From Parvularcula sp. BBD 1991-13 (lineage in GTDB: Bacteria > Pseudomonadota > Alphaproteobacteria > Caulobacterales > Parvularculaceae): a stretch of 64,000 nt of DNA. Below are positions 39,491 through 48,877 of this stretch, one piece after another. The stretch's first letter is position 1, and each line of letters starts with the position of its first letter. The notes beneath the pieces are model-generated. The model saw only the letters and a list, made by a program, of their open reading frames with translations, was not told where the DNA came from and did no database searches. The translations under genes and the position numbers were made by a program. The DNA lies in the NCBI GenBank assembly GCA_001657385.1, contig LYSZ01000001.1:248001-312000 (forward strand), read 5' to 3'.

Positions 39491-39557
39491 AAAACGGTTG
39501 CTTTTCGAAATGCAACCAAAAACGGTTGCTTTTTGAAATGCAACCAAAAACGGTTGC
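39491..39557. repeat. 28-bp tandem iterons (2.4 copies)
   Basis: Units with GGTTGC at 39496, 39524 and 39552 repeat with an exact 28-base period, each followed by a T-rich/A-rich arm and GCAACC (at 39512 and 39540). The unit is itself an inverted repeat (GGTTGC...GCAACC). The array is AT-rich in GC-rich surroundings and starts 24 bases upstream of the DUF3307 start codon, a position expected for an operator. Confidence 0.8.
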
Positions 39558-39627
39558 GGTGGGAAATCGGCCCGGAACCTGCGGCGCGCCCGGTTCCGGC
39601 GTGTCTTTCACTCGCATGCAGGGCTTG

Positions 39628-39687
39628 GGCGCGCATGGCTCTGGCGCGCATGGCTCTGGCGCCGATGGCTCTAGCGCCCATGGCCGG
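39628..39687. repeat. 15-bp tandem repeat, four copies
   Basis: Four consecutive units on the theme GGCGCGCATGGCTCT at 39628, 39643, 39658 and 39673, the first two identical and the others with one to several changes. The last unit runs over the SatD stop codon (39671-39673). Confidence 0.75.
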
Positions 39688-40345
39688 CCCAGTCGACGGC
39701 TTCAAAGGCGTCGATCAGCGCTTCGAGCCGGCGCCAGTGCGCGGCGTCGAGGGATTTCTGCGCCGCCTGCCGCGAGGCGCCGACCACCTTGGCGACATCG
39801 TCATGGGTGGCGTTGAGGGGCGACGCGGCGACGGACACGTATTCCGCCTGGCGGTCGGTCCAGTCCTCGACGAACCCGTCGCACAGGGTCACGGCGGCTT
39901 CGAAAAACGCCGTGAGGGGAGAAAACGCTTCGCCCAGCGCGTCGTTGACGCTGATGCACAGCCGGTCCTGGCCGAGGGCGTCGAGGGCGCGGCCGGACAG
40001 GACGAACGCCTCTCCCGACGATTCGAACACCGTTTTGGCGGAAAAGCGCTGCACGTGCCCGACGCCGATGGCGATGCGGGTGTCGGCGCCGTGGAACGCC
40101 TTCAGCCGCGCGCGCAGGTAAATCGCCGCCCGCAAGGCGCAGTCGGGGCCGGCGAGCGCCGCCTGCCACTGGTCGCCGCGGGTGAACTCCGCGCCGCAGC
40201 GCACGAGGCCGCCGCGCCAGGCCGCCATGGCTTCGCCGGCGCGCTTGACCTCGCTCCTGATGCGCGCGAGGGCGCGCGCGTCGAAGGATGTGGATTTGAC
40301 AATATCGCCGGTCAGAACCGCGTATAGTTTTTTACGTCGCGCCAT
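39671..40345 (-). CDS. SatD family protein
   Basis: The 224-residue product begins MARRKKLYAVLTGDIVKST, the characteristic SatD start, followed by a nucleotide-cyclase-like fold region (RCGAEFTRGDQWQAAL, RIAIGVG). It ends with a helix-turn-helix-like VAKVVGASRQAAQKSLDAAHWRRLEALI (about 184-211). SatD was first named in the streptococcal sat acid-tolerance operon; its biochemical role is unknown. It is upstream of a DUF3307 gene, a recurrent partner. The C-terminal helix-turn-helix suggests that it may bind DNA, possibly the iterons between the two genes. Confidence 0.8.
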   Translation of the reverse strand: MARRKKLYAVLTGDIVKSTSFDARALARIRSEVKRAGEAMAAWRGGLVRCGAEFTRGDQWQAALAGPDCALRAAIYLRARLKAFHGADTRIAIGVGHVQRFSAKTVFESSGEAFVLSGRALDALGQDRLCISVNDALGEAFSPLTAFFEAAVTLCDGFVEDWTDRQAEYVSVAASPLNATHDDVAKVVGASRQAAQKSLDAAHWRRLEALIDAFEAVDWAGHGR

Positions 40346-40421
40346 GATCGCCTCAGCATGGCGACAAGCTCTAGTGCGTCTCGCGCGATCGGGCAATGTC
40401 CGGGGACCCGCGCCCCGCATG

Positions 40422-40454
40422 AAAAACGCGCCCCGGCCGGCTCGGCCCGGGCGC
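40422..40454 (-). terminator. terminator of the SDR gene
   Basis: A 12-bp GC-rich stem with one mismatch (40428-40439 with 40443-40454) and a three-base loop is followed, reading the minus strand, by a T-run (complement of AAAAA at 40422-40426). It lies 38 bases after the SDR stop and upstream of SatD. Confidence 0.65.
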
Positions 40455-40491
40455 GCCCATGCGCGTTATGGAAAGCGCGCCGCGTCGCCGG

Positions 40492-41238
40492 CTAGATCGT
40501 CATGCCGCCGTCGATGTCGATGGTTGCGCCGGTGATGTAGGACGCCTGATCGCTCGCCAGGAACGCGGCGAGATTGGCGATTTCCTCCGGCTTGCCGTAG
40601 CGCTTCAGCGCGGTCAGATTCGTGAGCATGTCGGCGAAGTCGCCGCCGTCGGACGGGTTCATGTCCGTGTCGACCGGACCCGGCTGGATGGCGTTGACGA
40701 GGATGTTGCGATCGCCCAGGTCGCGCGCCCAGCCCTTGACCAGCATGGACGCCGCCGCTTTCGTGGCGCCGTAGATCGATCCCCCCGGACCGGGCATGGA
40801 ATGGGCGTTTACGGACGAAATCACGATGATGCGCCCGCCGTCGCGGATCTTGTTGACGGCGGCCCGCGTGCCGGCGAACACCCCGTCCACATTGACCGAG
40901 AACTGCCGGCGGAACTCCTCGAAATCCGCTTCGCTGATATGCGCGAATTTGGCGACGCCGGCGTTGTGCACGAGGATGTCGAGGGCGCCGAACGCCTCGA
41001 CGGCTTTTTCCACGGCGCGGGCCGCGTCGGCCGGATCGGCGGCGTTCGCCCTGATCGCGACCGCCTTGCCGCCGGCGCCCTCGATCGCCGCGACAGTCTC
41101 GTTCGCCGCCGCCTCGTTGCCGGCATAGGTGAGGGCGACCTTCGCGCCGTCCGCCGCGAGGCGTCTGGCGATCGCCGCGCCGATCCCGCGCGAGCCGCCG
41201 GTGACGAGGGCGACCTTGCCGTTGAGCGTGTCAGCCAT
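40492..41238 (-). CDS. SDR family oxidoreductase
   Basis: Classical short-chain dehydrogenase of 248 residues from ATG 41238. It has cofactor motif TGGSRGIG (13-20), the NAG motif HNAGVA (91-96) and active-site Ser141/Ser142 with Tyr156 and Lys160 (YGATK). Leu/Thr residues after the second strand and LTYAGNE point to NADP(H). Closest in style to FabG-like 3-oxoacyl reductases and glucose dehydrogenases; substrate unknown. It stands alone, with a palindrome 38 bases upstream and a terminator after it. Confidence 0.88.
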   Translation of the reverse strand: MADTLNGKVALVTGGSRGIGAAIARRLAADGAKVALTYAGNEAAANETVAAIEGAGGKAVAIRANAADPADAARAVEKAVEAFGALDILVHNAGVAKFAHISEADFEEFRRQFSVNVDGVFAGTRAAVNKIRDGGRIIVISSVNAHSMPGPGGSIYGATKAAASMLVKGWARDLGDRNILVNAIQPGPVDTDMNPSDGGDFADMLTNLTALKRYGKPEEIANLAAFLASDQASYITGATIDIDGGMTI

Positions 41239-41541
41239 GATGGTTTCTCCGTTTTCTGGTTGCGGGCCCATTGGATGCTCCCGTGGGAGCAATGTCCGCC
41301 CGGTTGTTGCGACGGGAGAGCATATGAGGCGCGGCGCCGGCGGTTCAACGCCGCCGAAGCGCCGAAGGCCGCGTCCTCACGCCCATGTGAGCCGCAAGAG
41401 GTTTCGCGCGCCCAGGGGGGGGGGCGCCGCAAGAGTTTTCACCCGTCCGGATCGCCGATGCGCGATTTCGTCAGTCAACTGAGAAAATGCGCATTCAAGC
41501 GGCGGTTCCCGGAACGGCCGGACGCGCCGGCGGGCGCCCGT
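41239..41541. other. intergenic region with a G10 run
   Basis: About 300 bases between the SDR and XRE genes without a supportable gene. Besides the palindrome at 41276-41291 it contains an uninterrupted run of ten G residues (41415-41424), the longest homopolymer noticed. It is not in any called gene, so it cannot cause phase variation of a protein, but it could be length-variable. Confidence 0.5.
41276..41291. promoter_or_regulatory. perfect palindrome upstream of the SDR gene
   Basis: TGCTCCC (41276-41282) and GGGAGCA (41285-41291) with two central bases form an uninterrupted inverted repeat 38 bases upstream of the SDR start codon. A partial copy of one arm (GGGAGAGCA, about 41310) follows. 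It looks like an operator for a dimeric repressor; the regulator is not identified. Confidence 0.5.
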
Positions 41542-41760
41542 CTAGCGAAGCCGCACGCCCGGTCCGCCGCCGTTTTCGGGAATGAACCGAATGCCTTCGT
41601 TCTCAAGCGCTTCTTTCATCGCGTTCAGGGAACTGAGGTTGATGTTTTGTCCGGCTTCAAACCGGCTCACCGTTGATGTCGCGATCTCGGCGGCCTCGGC
41701 AAGGTCGCGCACGCCCCACCCTAAAGCCGTGCGAGCCATTTTACATTGAATAGGGAGCAT
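41542..41760 (-). CDS. small XRE-type DNA-binding protein, paralogue
   Basis: 72 residues from ATG 41760. The helix-turn-helix MARTALGWGVRDLAEAAEIATSTVSRFEAGQNI (about 8-40) is typical of the XRE family, and the C-terminus EGIRFIPENGGGPGVRLR matches the protein at 32311-32562. It is divergent from two very short ORFs and the AT-rich patch. The inverted repeat at 41828-41849 may be its operator. Confidence 0.8.
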   Translation of the reverse strand: MLPIQCKMARTALGWGVRDLAEAAEIATSTVSRFEAGQNINLSSLNAMKEALENEGIRFIPENGGGPGVRLR

Positions 41761-41827
41761 CTGTTCCTGCTTCTGATAACGTGGTTCCGACAAGTAGTTG
41801 ACTGGTTTTCATTAATGCGGCACAGTG

Positions 41828-41849
41828 TTCCCGCTTGCCGAAACGGGAA
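41828..41849. promoter_or_regulatory. inverted repeat, possible XRE operator
   Basis: TTCCCG (41828-41833) and CGGGAA (41844-41849) separated by ten bases, in the gap between the XRE gene and the small plus-strand ORFs. Position and symmetry would suit autoregulation, but the arms are short. Confidence 0.3.
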
Positions 41850-41871
41850 AATCTATTGTCGGAGCATGTAT

Positions 41872-41937
41872 ATGACATATTGGAGCGAGAAGCGCACCTT
41901 TTACATTGAAAACCTGTTTATAGAAGGCGGGCATTGA
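41872..41937 (+). CDS. possible leader peptide
   Basis: A 21-codon ORF (MTYWSEKRTFYIENLFIEGGH) with GGAG seven bases upstream. Its TGA stop is one base before the ATG of the next ORF, so the pair would be translationally coupled. It lies in AT-richer DNA. Too short for any family assignment; it may be only a chance ORF. Confidence 0.25.
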   Translation: MTYWSEKRTFYIENLFIEGGH

Positions 41938-41938
41938 G

Positions 41939-42133
41939 ATGGACGTCCGTGACATCAGCGACCGCCTGTTCGACATCGCCGGCGAACTGAAGATCGTGAT
42001 CGCCGCCCTCGACAGCCTTCATCCCTATTCAGTGGAAGGCTACGGCTTCTACCTCATGCTCAACCGCCATGTCGACGACATCAACGCGATCAGGGATGAA
42101 CTCTTTTTACTGGTAGACAAGAGAGTTAAATGA
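41939..42133 (+). CDS. small protein, unknown
   Basis: 64 residues, predicted helical (VRDISDRLFDIAGELKIVIAALDSLHPYSVEGYGFYLMLNRHVDDINAIRDELFLLV). The pattern resembles the small helical proteins that accompany XRE regulators in accessory regions, but no family is recognised. Its start is adjacent to the stop of the preceding tiny ORF. Codon use is intermediate between the GC-rich surroundings and the AT-rich patch that begins after it. Confidence 0.5.
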   Translation: MDVRDISDRLFDIAGELKIVIAALDSLHPYSVEGYGFYLMLNRHVDDINAIRDELFLLVDKRVK

Positions 42134-42223
42134 GTTTTTCGTTGGTATGTTTATGATTACAAAAATGGTCGATGCCTCACATACATATTCAACGACTACA
42201 CATAAACCGTTATTAGATGTTCG

Positions 42224-43477
42224 CTATTCTTGTTCTGACCATCTTAGGTAAAACAGGAAGTAGGGATCGCGAATATCGAAAACGTCATTGTAACCGTCCC
42301 ATTCTACAATTGTTTGCCCGACTGTCTCATTTACAATCGAAGCAGCATGATAACATGAACTTGTTACGCTTGAACCACTTGGTGCTTCACCATTGCATAT
42401 AGCAGTAATCCTATCGATCAGACTTTGATAACGAAATGTCAGTTTTGGTGGATCTTGTGCTATAGCATTTGTCAGAAGCTGGTATACGTCGCCTTGCCAC
42501 CCCGCTTTACTAAGGTAAATTTTTCTGTCAGAGCCTCGCGTTTTCGGACCTTCCTTCATCTTATCTACCACAGATCCGTAGTCGGTGGATAAAACTGTGC
42601 GACGGCATATGTTTTTTAAAAGATTTCTATCATTTTTTAATGTAACAGTACTTTTTTTTCTTTCTCTTACATCCAATTCGTGACAAGTATTCAAGCAAAG
42701 ATATTGCATTAGCTGGGGGGAGCCAGCAGCTTCAGCCACTAGGCAATCGAGCATTTCATCATCACAATCAATATTAAGCAGTGCAAACCCCTTCTGTGCA
42801 ATCTTCTTGAGCAAGTCTGACTTCCAGTAATCGAAATCAATATTGTGCACCCTGCCGCGTAAATCAGGGTTCCCACGAATAACATCATCAGCATGGTATG
42901 GAACAGATGCGCAAATAAATTTAACATTATTCCTGATTGCCTCTTTTATTTGTTTTGCAGCTTCTTTTTGAATTTCTTTGGGCACATAGTGAAAATCGTC
43001 TAGGAAAACAATGAAATCAGTCTCTGCCAGTTCTTTAACTAGCAACTGTAGATGGTCAATGGCTGTTTCTTCAACTTTCCCAGAGCCAGAGCTGATTGTG
43101 CTACTGCCGGATAAAGAACCTTGGGCTTTTGCAATGGCTATATTGCTAGATGCTGCAACATTTGCTTCAATAGTTCCACTTTTTGATTTTTCTTTACTCG
43201 TTAGGGCTGAAACTGGCGTTCCAATGAGATGAAACACACGTATCCACAAGTCAGACACTGATTGAACGCCAGCCCCAGTAATTTGGAGTAAGTTTTGTCG
43301 ACCAATAACTTGTTCAACGAATACTGTTTTTCCGGACTTTGATGGTCCAGACAGTGAGACGAGCATCGCTCCTGCATCTAACACGTCATCCAGTTGTTGT
43401 TTTTTTCCAACGAGATGGTCGTCAACGAATGTGTGCATCGGGAATCTTCCTGGTGTAAACACATCTTTTGACTTCAT
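42224..43477 (-). CDS. P-loop ATPase, STAND/AAA-like, AT-rich gene
   Basis: 417 residues from ATG 43477, with AAGGAT eight bases upstream (an in-frame TTG lies six bases before it). Walker A GPSKSGKT (44-51) and Walker B FIVFLDDFH (about 155-163) are clear. Between them lies a Ser/Gly/Ala-rich insert (about 99-134), and the C-terminus has a winged-helix-like region closing with IRDPYFLFYLRW, a pattern seen in archaeal-type and STAND ATPases. No effector or transmembrane domain is recognised. The gene is only about 40% G+C, far below its neighbours, indicating transfer. It begins about 20 bases after uvrA and is probably transcribed with it. Confidence 0.75.
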   Translation of the reverse strand: MKSKDVFTPGRFPMHTFVDDHLVGKKQQLDDVLDAGAMLVSLSGPSKSGKTVFVEQVIGRQNLLQITGAGVQSVSDLWIRVFHLIGTPVSALTSKEKSKSGTIEANVAASSNIAIAKAQGSLSGSSTISSGSGKVEETAIDHLQLLVKELAETDFIVFLDDFHYVPKEIQKEAAKQIKEAIRNNVKFICASVPYHADDVIRGNPDLRGRVHNIDFDYWKSDLLKKIAQKGFALLNIDCDDEMLDCLVAEAAGSPQLMQYLCLNTCHELDVRERKKSTVTLKNDRNLLKNICRRTVLSTDYGSVVDKMKEGPKTRGSDRKIYLSKAGWQGDVYQLLTNAIAQDPPKLTFRYQSLIDRITAICNGEAPSGSSVTSSCYHAASIVNETVGQTIVEWDGYNDVFDIRDPYFLFYLRWSEQE

Positions 43478-43497
43478 TTGCAAGTATCCTTTTTATG

Positions 43498-46428
<2,931 letters not shown>

Positions 46429-46512
46429 GGGCTCGCAATCTCTTTTGTGTTCGGTCTTTCTTGCAGTCAGTTTTTTCGCAGTCAGCCGTAATTGCCGTTC
46501 GTCTCTCTTGCT

Positions 46513-46560
46513 GTCGATCTCCTCGGCGATCTCCTTGGCGATCTTTTCAGCGATCCGCGC
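46513..46560. repeat. 12-bp tandem repeat, four copies
   Basis: Four 12-base units on the theme GGCGATCTCCTT at 46513, 46525, 46537 and 46549, increasingly diverged, in the uvrA leader region on the minus-strand side of the uvrA-ssb gap. Confidence 0.65.
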
Positions 46561-46639
46561 GGGCGGCCGCGCAAGGCGCGCGCGCCGCCGTGTAGCACGC
46601 CGGCGGCGCAAGAGCCTGTTATATCGGCGTTGACAGCAA

Positions 46640-46654
46640 GAACAAGGTGTGAAC
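46640..46654. promoter_or_regulatory. LexA (SOS) box between uvrA and ssb
   Basis: GAAC (46640-46643) and GAAC (46651-46654) with a spacer of seven bases match the alphaproteobacterial LexA target GAAC-N7-GAAC (GTTC-N7-GTTC on the other strand). The position between divergent uvrA and ssb is the known site of SOS control in many bacteria. It should repress both genes, and through uvrA the AT-rich ATPase gene, until DNA damage. Confidence 0.8.
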
Positions 46655-46757
46655 ATTCTCTGCTGACATCGCTATGTCCCATGGGGATAAACAGTGATTG
46701 AGCGCGGCGCGAATCCACGCGATGAGCGTATCAGCACTATTTTTCAGGAGAAGTTTC

Positions 46758-47246
46758 ATGGCAGGCAGCGTCAATAAGGTCATTCTTGTCGGCAATCTCG
46801 GCGCGGACCCGGAAGTACGCAAGTTTCAGAACGGCGGATCGGTCTGCAACCTGCGCGTTGCGACCTCCGAGAGCTGGAAAGACCGCAATACCGGCGAGCG
46901 CCGCGAGAAAACCGAATGGCACAGCGTCGCGATCTTTTCCGAGGGCCTGGTGCGCGTCGCGGAGCAATATCTGCGCAAGGGATCGAAAGTGTATCTCGAA
47001 GGTCAGCTCGAAACGCGCAAGTGGCAGGATCAGAACGGCAACGACCGCTACACGACCGAAGTGGTGCTGCGCAATTTCAATTCATCCATGGTGATGCTCG
47101 ACGGAAGAAGCGGCGGCGGACAGAGCTTCGAACGCGGCGGCGGCGGGTATGATCGCGTCGGAGGCGGAATGTCCGATCAAGGCTCTTCCTCAGACGGACG
47201 AAACGGCGGACAGAGTTATGATCTTGACGATGACATTCCGTTCTAG
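46758..47246 (+). CDS. ssb: single-stranded DNA-binding protein
   Basis: 162 residues from ATG 46758 (CAGGAG seven bases upstream). The N-terminal OB fold shows [21 protein letters not shown] and TEWHSVAIF (about 2-110). A Gly/Ser-rich linker follows, with the acidic tip DLDDDIPF that recruits partner proteins. SSB protects single-stranded DNA during replication and repair. The in-frame upstream ATGs are rejected because the ribosome site fits 46758. Divergent from uvrA. Confidence 0.97.
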   Translation: MAGSVNKVILVGNLGADPEVRKFQNGGSVCNLRVATSESWKDRNTGERREKTEWHSVAIFSEGLVRVAEQYLRKGSKVYLEGQLETRKWQDQNGNDRYTTEVVLRNFNSSMVMLDGRSGGGQSFERGGGGYDRVGGGMSDQGSSSDGRNGGQSYDLDDDIPF

Positions 47247-47378
47247 CCGTTCTGAACTCGGCTTCGCGTTTTAAAAAGCGCGAAAAAGAATCAAAAATTG
47301 AAAAAAAATGCGAATGCGGACGCTCAGCGTTGCGCATATACAATACTTTTTTAGTAAATTCCGTTATGGTCATACATT

Positions 47379-47392
47379 CGAATCACGATTCG
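47379..47392. promoter_or_regulatory. palindrome before the Lys-rich gene
   Basis: CGAATC (47379-47384) and GATTCG (47387-47392) form a perfect 6-bp inverted repeat directly before the very strong GGAGGTGA ribosome site (47392-47399). It may be an operator or an RNA hairpin that limits ribosome access. Confidence 0.4.
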
Positions 47393-47402
47393 GAGGTGAA
47401 CT

Positions 47403-47750
47403 ATGGCGGTCAAAAGAAAAACGACCAAAAAAAAGGCGGCGAAAAAAACCGCTAAGAAAACGGTGAAGCGTAAAACCGCAGCCAAGAAGGCTGTGAAGCG
47501 GAAAGCGCCGGCGAAACGCAAAGCGGCGAAGAAGACCGCGAAGAAAACGGTGAAGCGCAAGACGGCCAAGAAGGCGGTCAAGCGCAAAGCGGCGAAGAAA
47601 ACCGTAAAGCGCAAGACGGCGAAGAAAGCGGTCAAGCGCAAAGCCGCGAAGAAAACTGCGAAACGCAAAACCGCGAAGAAGGCGGTCAAGCGCAAGGCGC
47701 CCGCCAAGCGCAAAACGGTGAAGCGCAAAACCGTCCGCAAGAAACGCTAA
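47403..47750 (+). CDS. histone H1-like Lys/Arg/Ala repeat protein
   Basis: 115 residues made of near-repeats such as KKTAKRKTAKKAVKRKA; about half the residues are Lys or Arg, with no acidic residues. This is the composition of bacterial histone H1-like proteins (HctB/AlgP C-terminal type), which bind DNA electrostatically and can compact the nucleoid. The gene has one of the best ribosome sites in the window and an AT-rich upstream region, suggesting strong expression. The role in this organism is unknown. Confidence 0.8.
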   Translation: MAVKRKTTKKKAAKKTAKKTVKRKTAAKKAVKRKAPAKRKAAKKTAKKTVKRKTAKKAVKRKAAKKTVKRKTAKKAVKRKAAKKTAKRKTAKKAVKRKAPAKRKTVKRKTVRKKR

Positions 47751-47953
47751 AGTCGTTTTTGCTCTGAAACGTCTCTGACGTTGCTTGTTGTTCTTCGCGC
47801 CTCGCGCCAGCGACGTTCTGAAGCGTCGCACGCGCAACAGGAGGGGCCTTTCGTCGGTCAAGGCGTGTTTTTCGTCCGGCGGCTCGCGGGAGAGACCCGT
47901 ATCGCGCACTTTTTTCGGACGCAGTCCGGATCACGTTCCATTGGAATTCATCA

Positions 47954-47989
47954 AAAGCCCCGGTCCGGTCACGGCCGGGGCTTTGCTTT
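47954..47989 (+). terminator. terminator-like hairpin after the Lys-rich gene
   Basis: AAAGCCCCGG (47954-47963) pairs with CCGGGGCTTT (47975-47984) around an 11-base loop, followed by GCTTT. It is bidirectional in form and lies about 200 bases after the H1-like gene. The gap 47751-48108 holds nothing else that I can support. Confidence 0.55.
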
Positions 47990-48108
47990 GCGCCGGTCTC
48001 ATTGGCGCAACGCAAAGCTCCAAGGCGGCGATATTGGGCGGGGCGGAGAAAATCGTCTATCGTGACTGCGGCGCGGTGAAGGCGGGGCGTATACAAGGAG
48101 GTCGGGGG

Positions 48109-48462
48109 ATGACGGTTTTTTCGGCACGGCGTTTTTCAGCGCAACGCGCACCGGCGAGGCGGTTTGCAATGCGGCGCCGGGCGCCCCAGCCGCGCCGGCA
48201 TGGGGCGGCGTCACGCCCCGGCGCCATAGCGGCGGCCATCATTCTGTCCGGCGTTTTGGCCGGATGCGCCGGCGTTCCGGCCGAGCCGGGGGAAAACTGG
48301 GCGGCCCACGGGTTCATGGCGCCGGGTCCGTTCGGCGAGTCGGAAATCATCGGGCTTTATGCCCGTCGCGCCGATTGCGATCGCGCCGCAAGGGACTGGA
48401 CCGAACGGCAGGTCGCGGGCAATCCGGTCTTCGCCGAGTGCTATCCGATCGACAAGACCTGA
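48109..48462 (+). CDS. small putative lipoprotein
   Basis: 117 residues from ATG 48109 with AAGGAGGTC (48095-48103) upstream; a longer in-frame extension is rejected because it crosses the terminator. The N-terminus is very Arg-rich, followed by a hydrophobic stretch and lipobox SGVLAGC (Cys about 52). The mature part is short, with DCDRAARDWTE and a second Cys pair. The basic leader is unusually long for a lipoprotein signal; an ATG at the later MRRRAP would shorten it. Confidence 0.6.
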   Translation: MTVFSARRFSAQRAPARRFAMRRRAPQPRRHGAASRPGAIAAAIILSGVLAGCAGVPAEPGENWAAHGFMAPGPFGESEIIGLYARRADCDRAARDWTERQVAGNPVFAECYPIDKT

Positions 48463-48877
48463 CGCGATCCGGGCCGGCCCGGTCTCGCGTCATCCGGCCC
48501 GCATCATGCCGCGCGCATCAAGCTGTGCGCATGATCAGGTCTGCTTTAACGGTCCGGGGCTGCGGCGCGCGCCGTAGGCGGAGTTTTCCACAGAATTTCC
48601 AGAACGATTTTGGCGCCATGCGCCATGTCCGCTGGTGATTCGCGCCGGCGCCGCCGCCGGGCGAAAAAACACGCCGCAACGCGGGCGTTTTTCACGCCAT
48701 GCAACGAGTGCGCCGCGCCCGTCTTAGCCGGTTGATCCATAACGAGTCTGAAGGCGATCCTTATGCGGAGCAACCGCCATGGCGCGCGGCGGGGCGCCCG
48801 TGCGGGCCGGCGATTGCAATAGATATGACACAGTGCGTCTGTATGCGTTTTGCTCCATCAACATCGAGGAGCGCTTA
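48463..48877. other. intergenic region, 415 bases
   Basis: No supportable gene. Features seen: a single DnaA-box-like TTTTCCACA (48584-48592), the palindrome TGGCGC/GCGCCA (48611-48625), and a weak hairpin plus T-run at 48671-48692 that may end transcription from the lipoprotein gene. The promoter of the following PhoX-like gene must also lie here. Confidence 0.5.

Noticed and set aside
39491-39557. CRISPR array
   Set aside because: The units are contiguous tandem repeats with no unique spacers, and no cas genes are present.
41415-41424. Phase-variable contingency locus from the G10 run
   Set aside because: The run is outside any supportable gene and about 180 bases from the nearest start codon, so no frame switching is possible.
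48584-48592. Replication origin (DnaA box)
   Set aside because: Only a single degenerate box was found, with no cluster, no AT-rich unwinding region and no dnaA or hemE nearby. The rpmH-rnpA genes at the window start alone do not prove an origin here.
48546-48773. Short minus-strand ORF before the PhoX-like gene
   Set aside because: No ribosome site and no recognisable features; it crosses the hairpin at 48671-48692.
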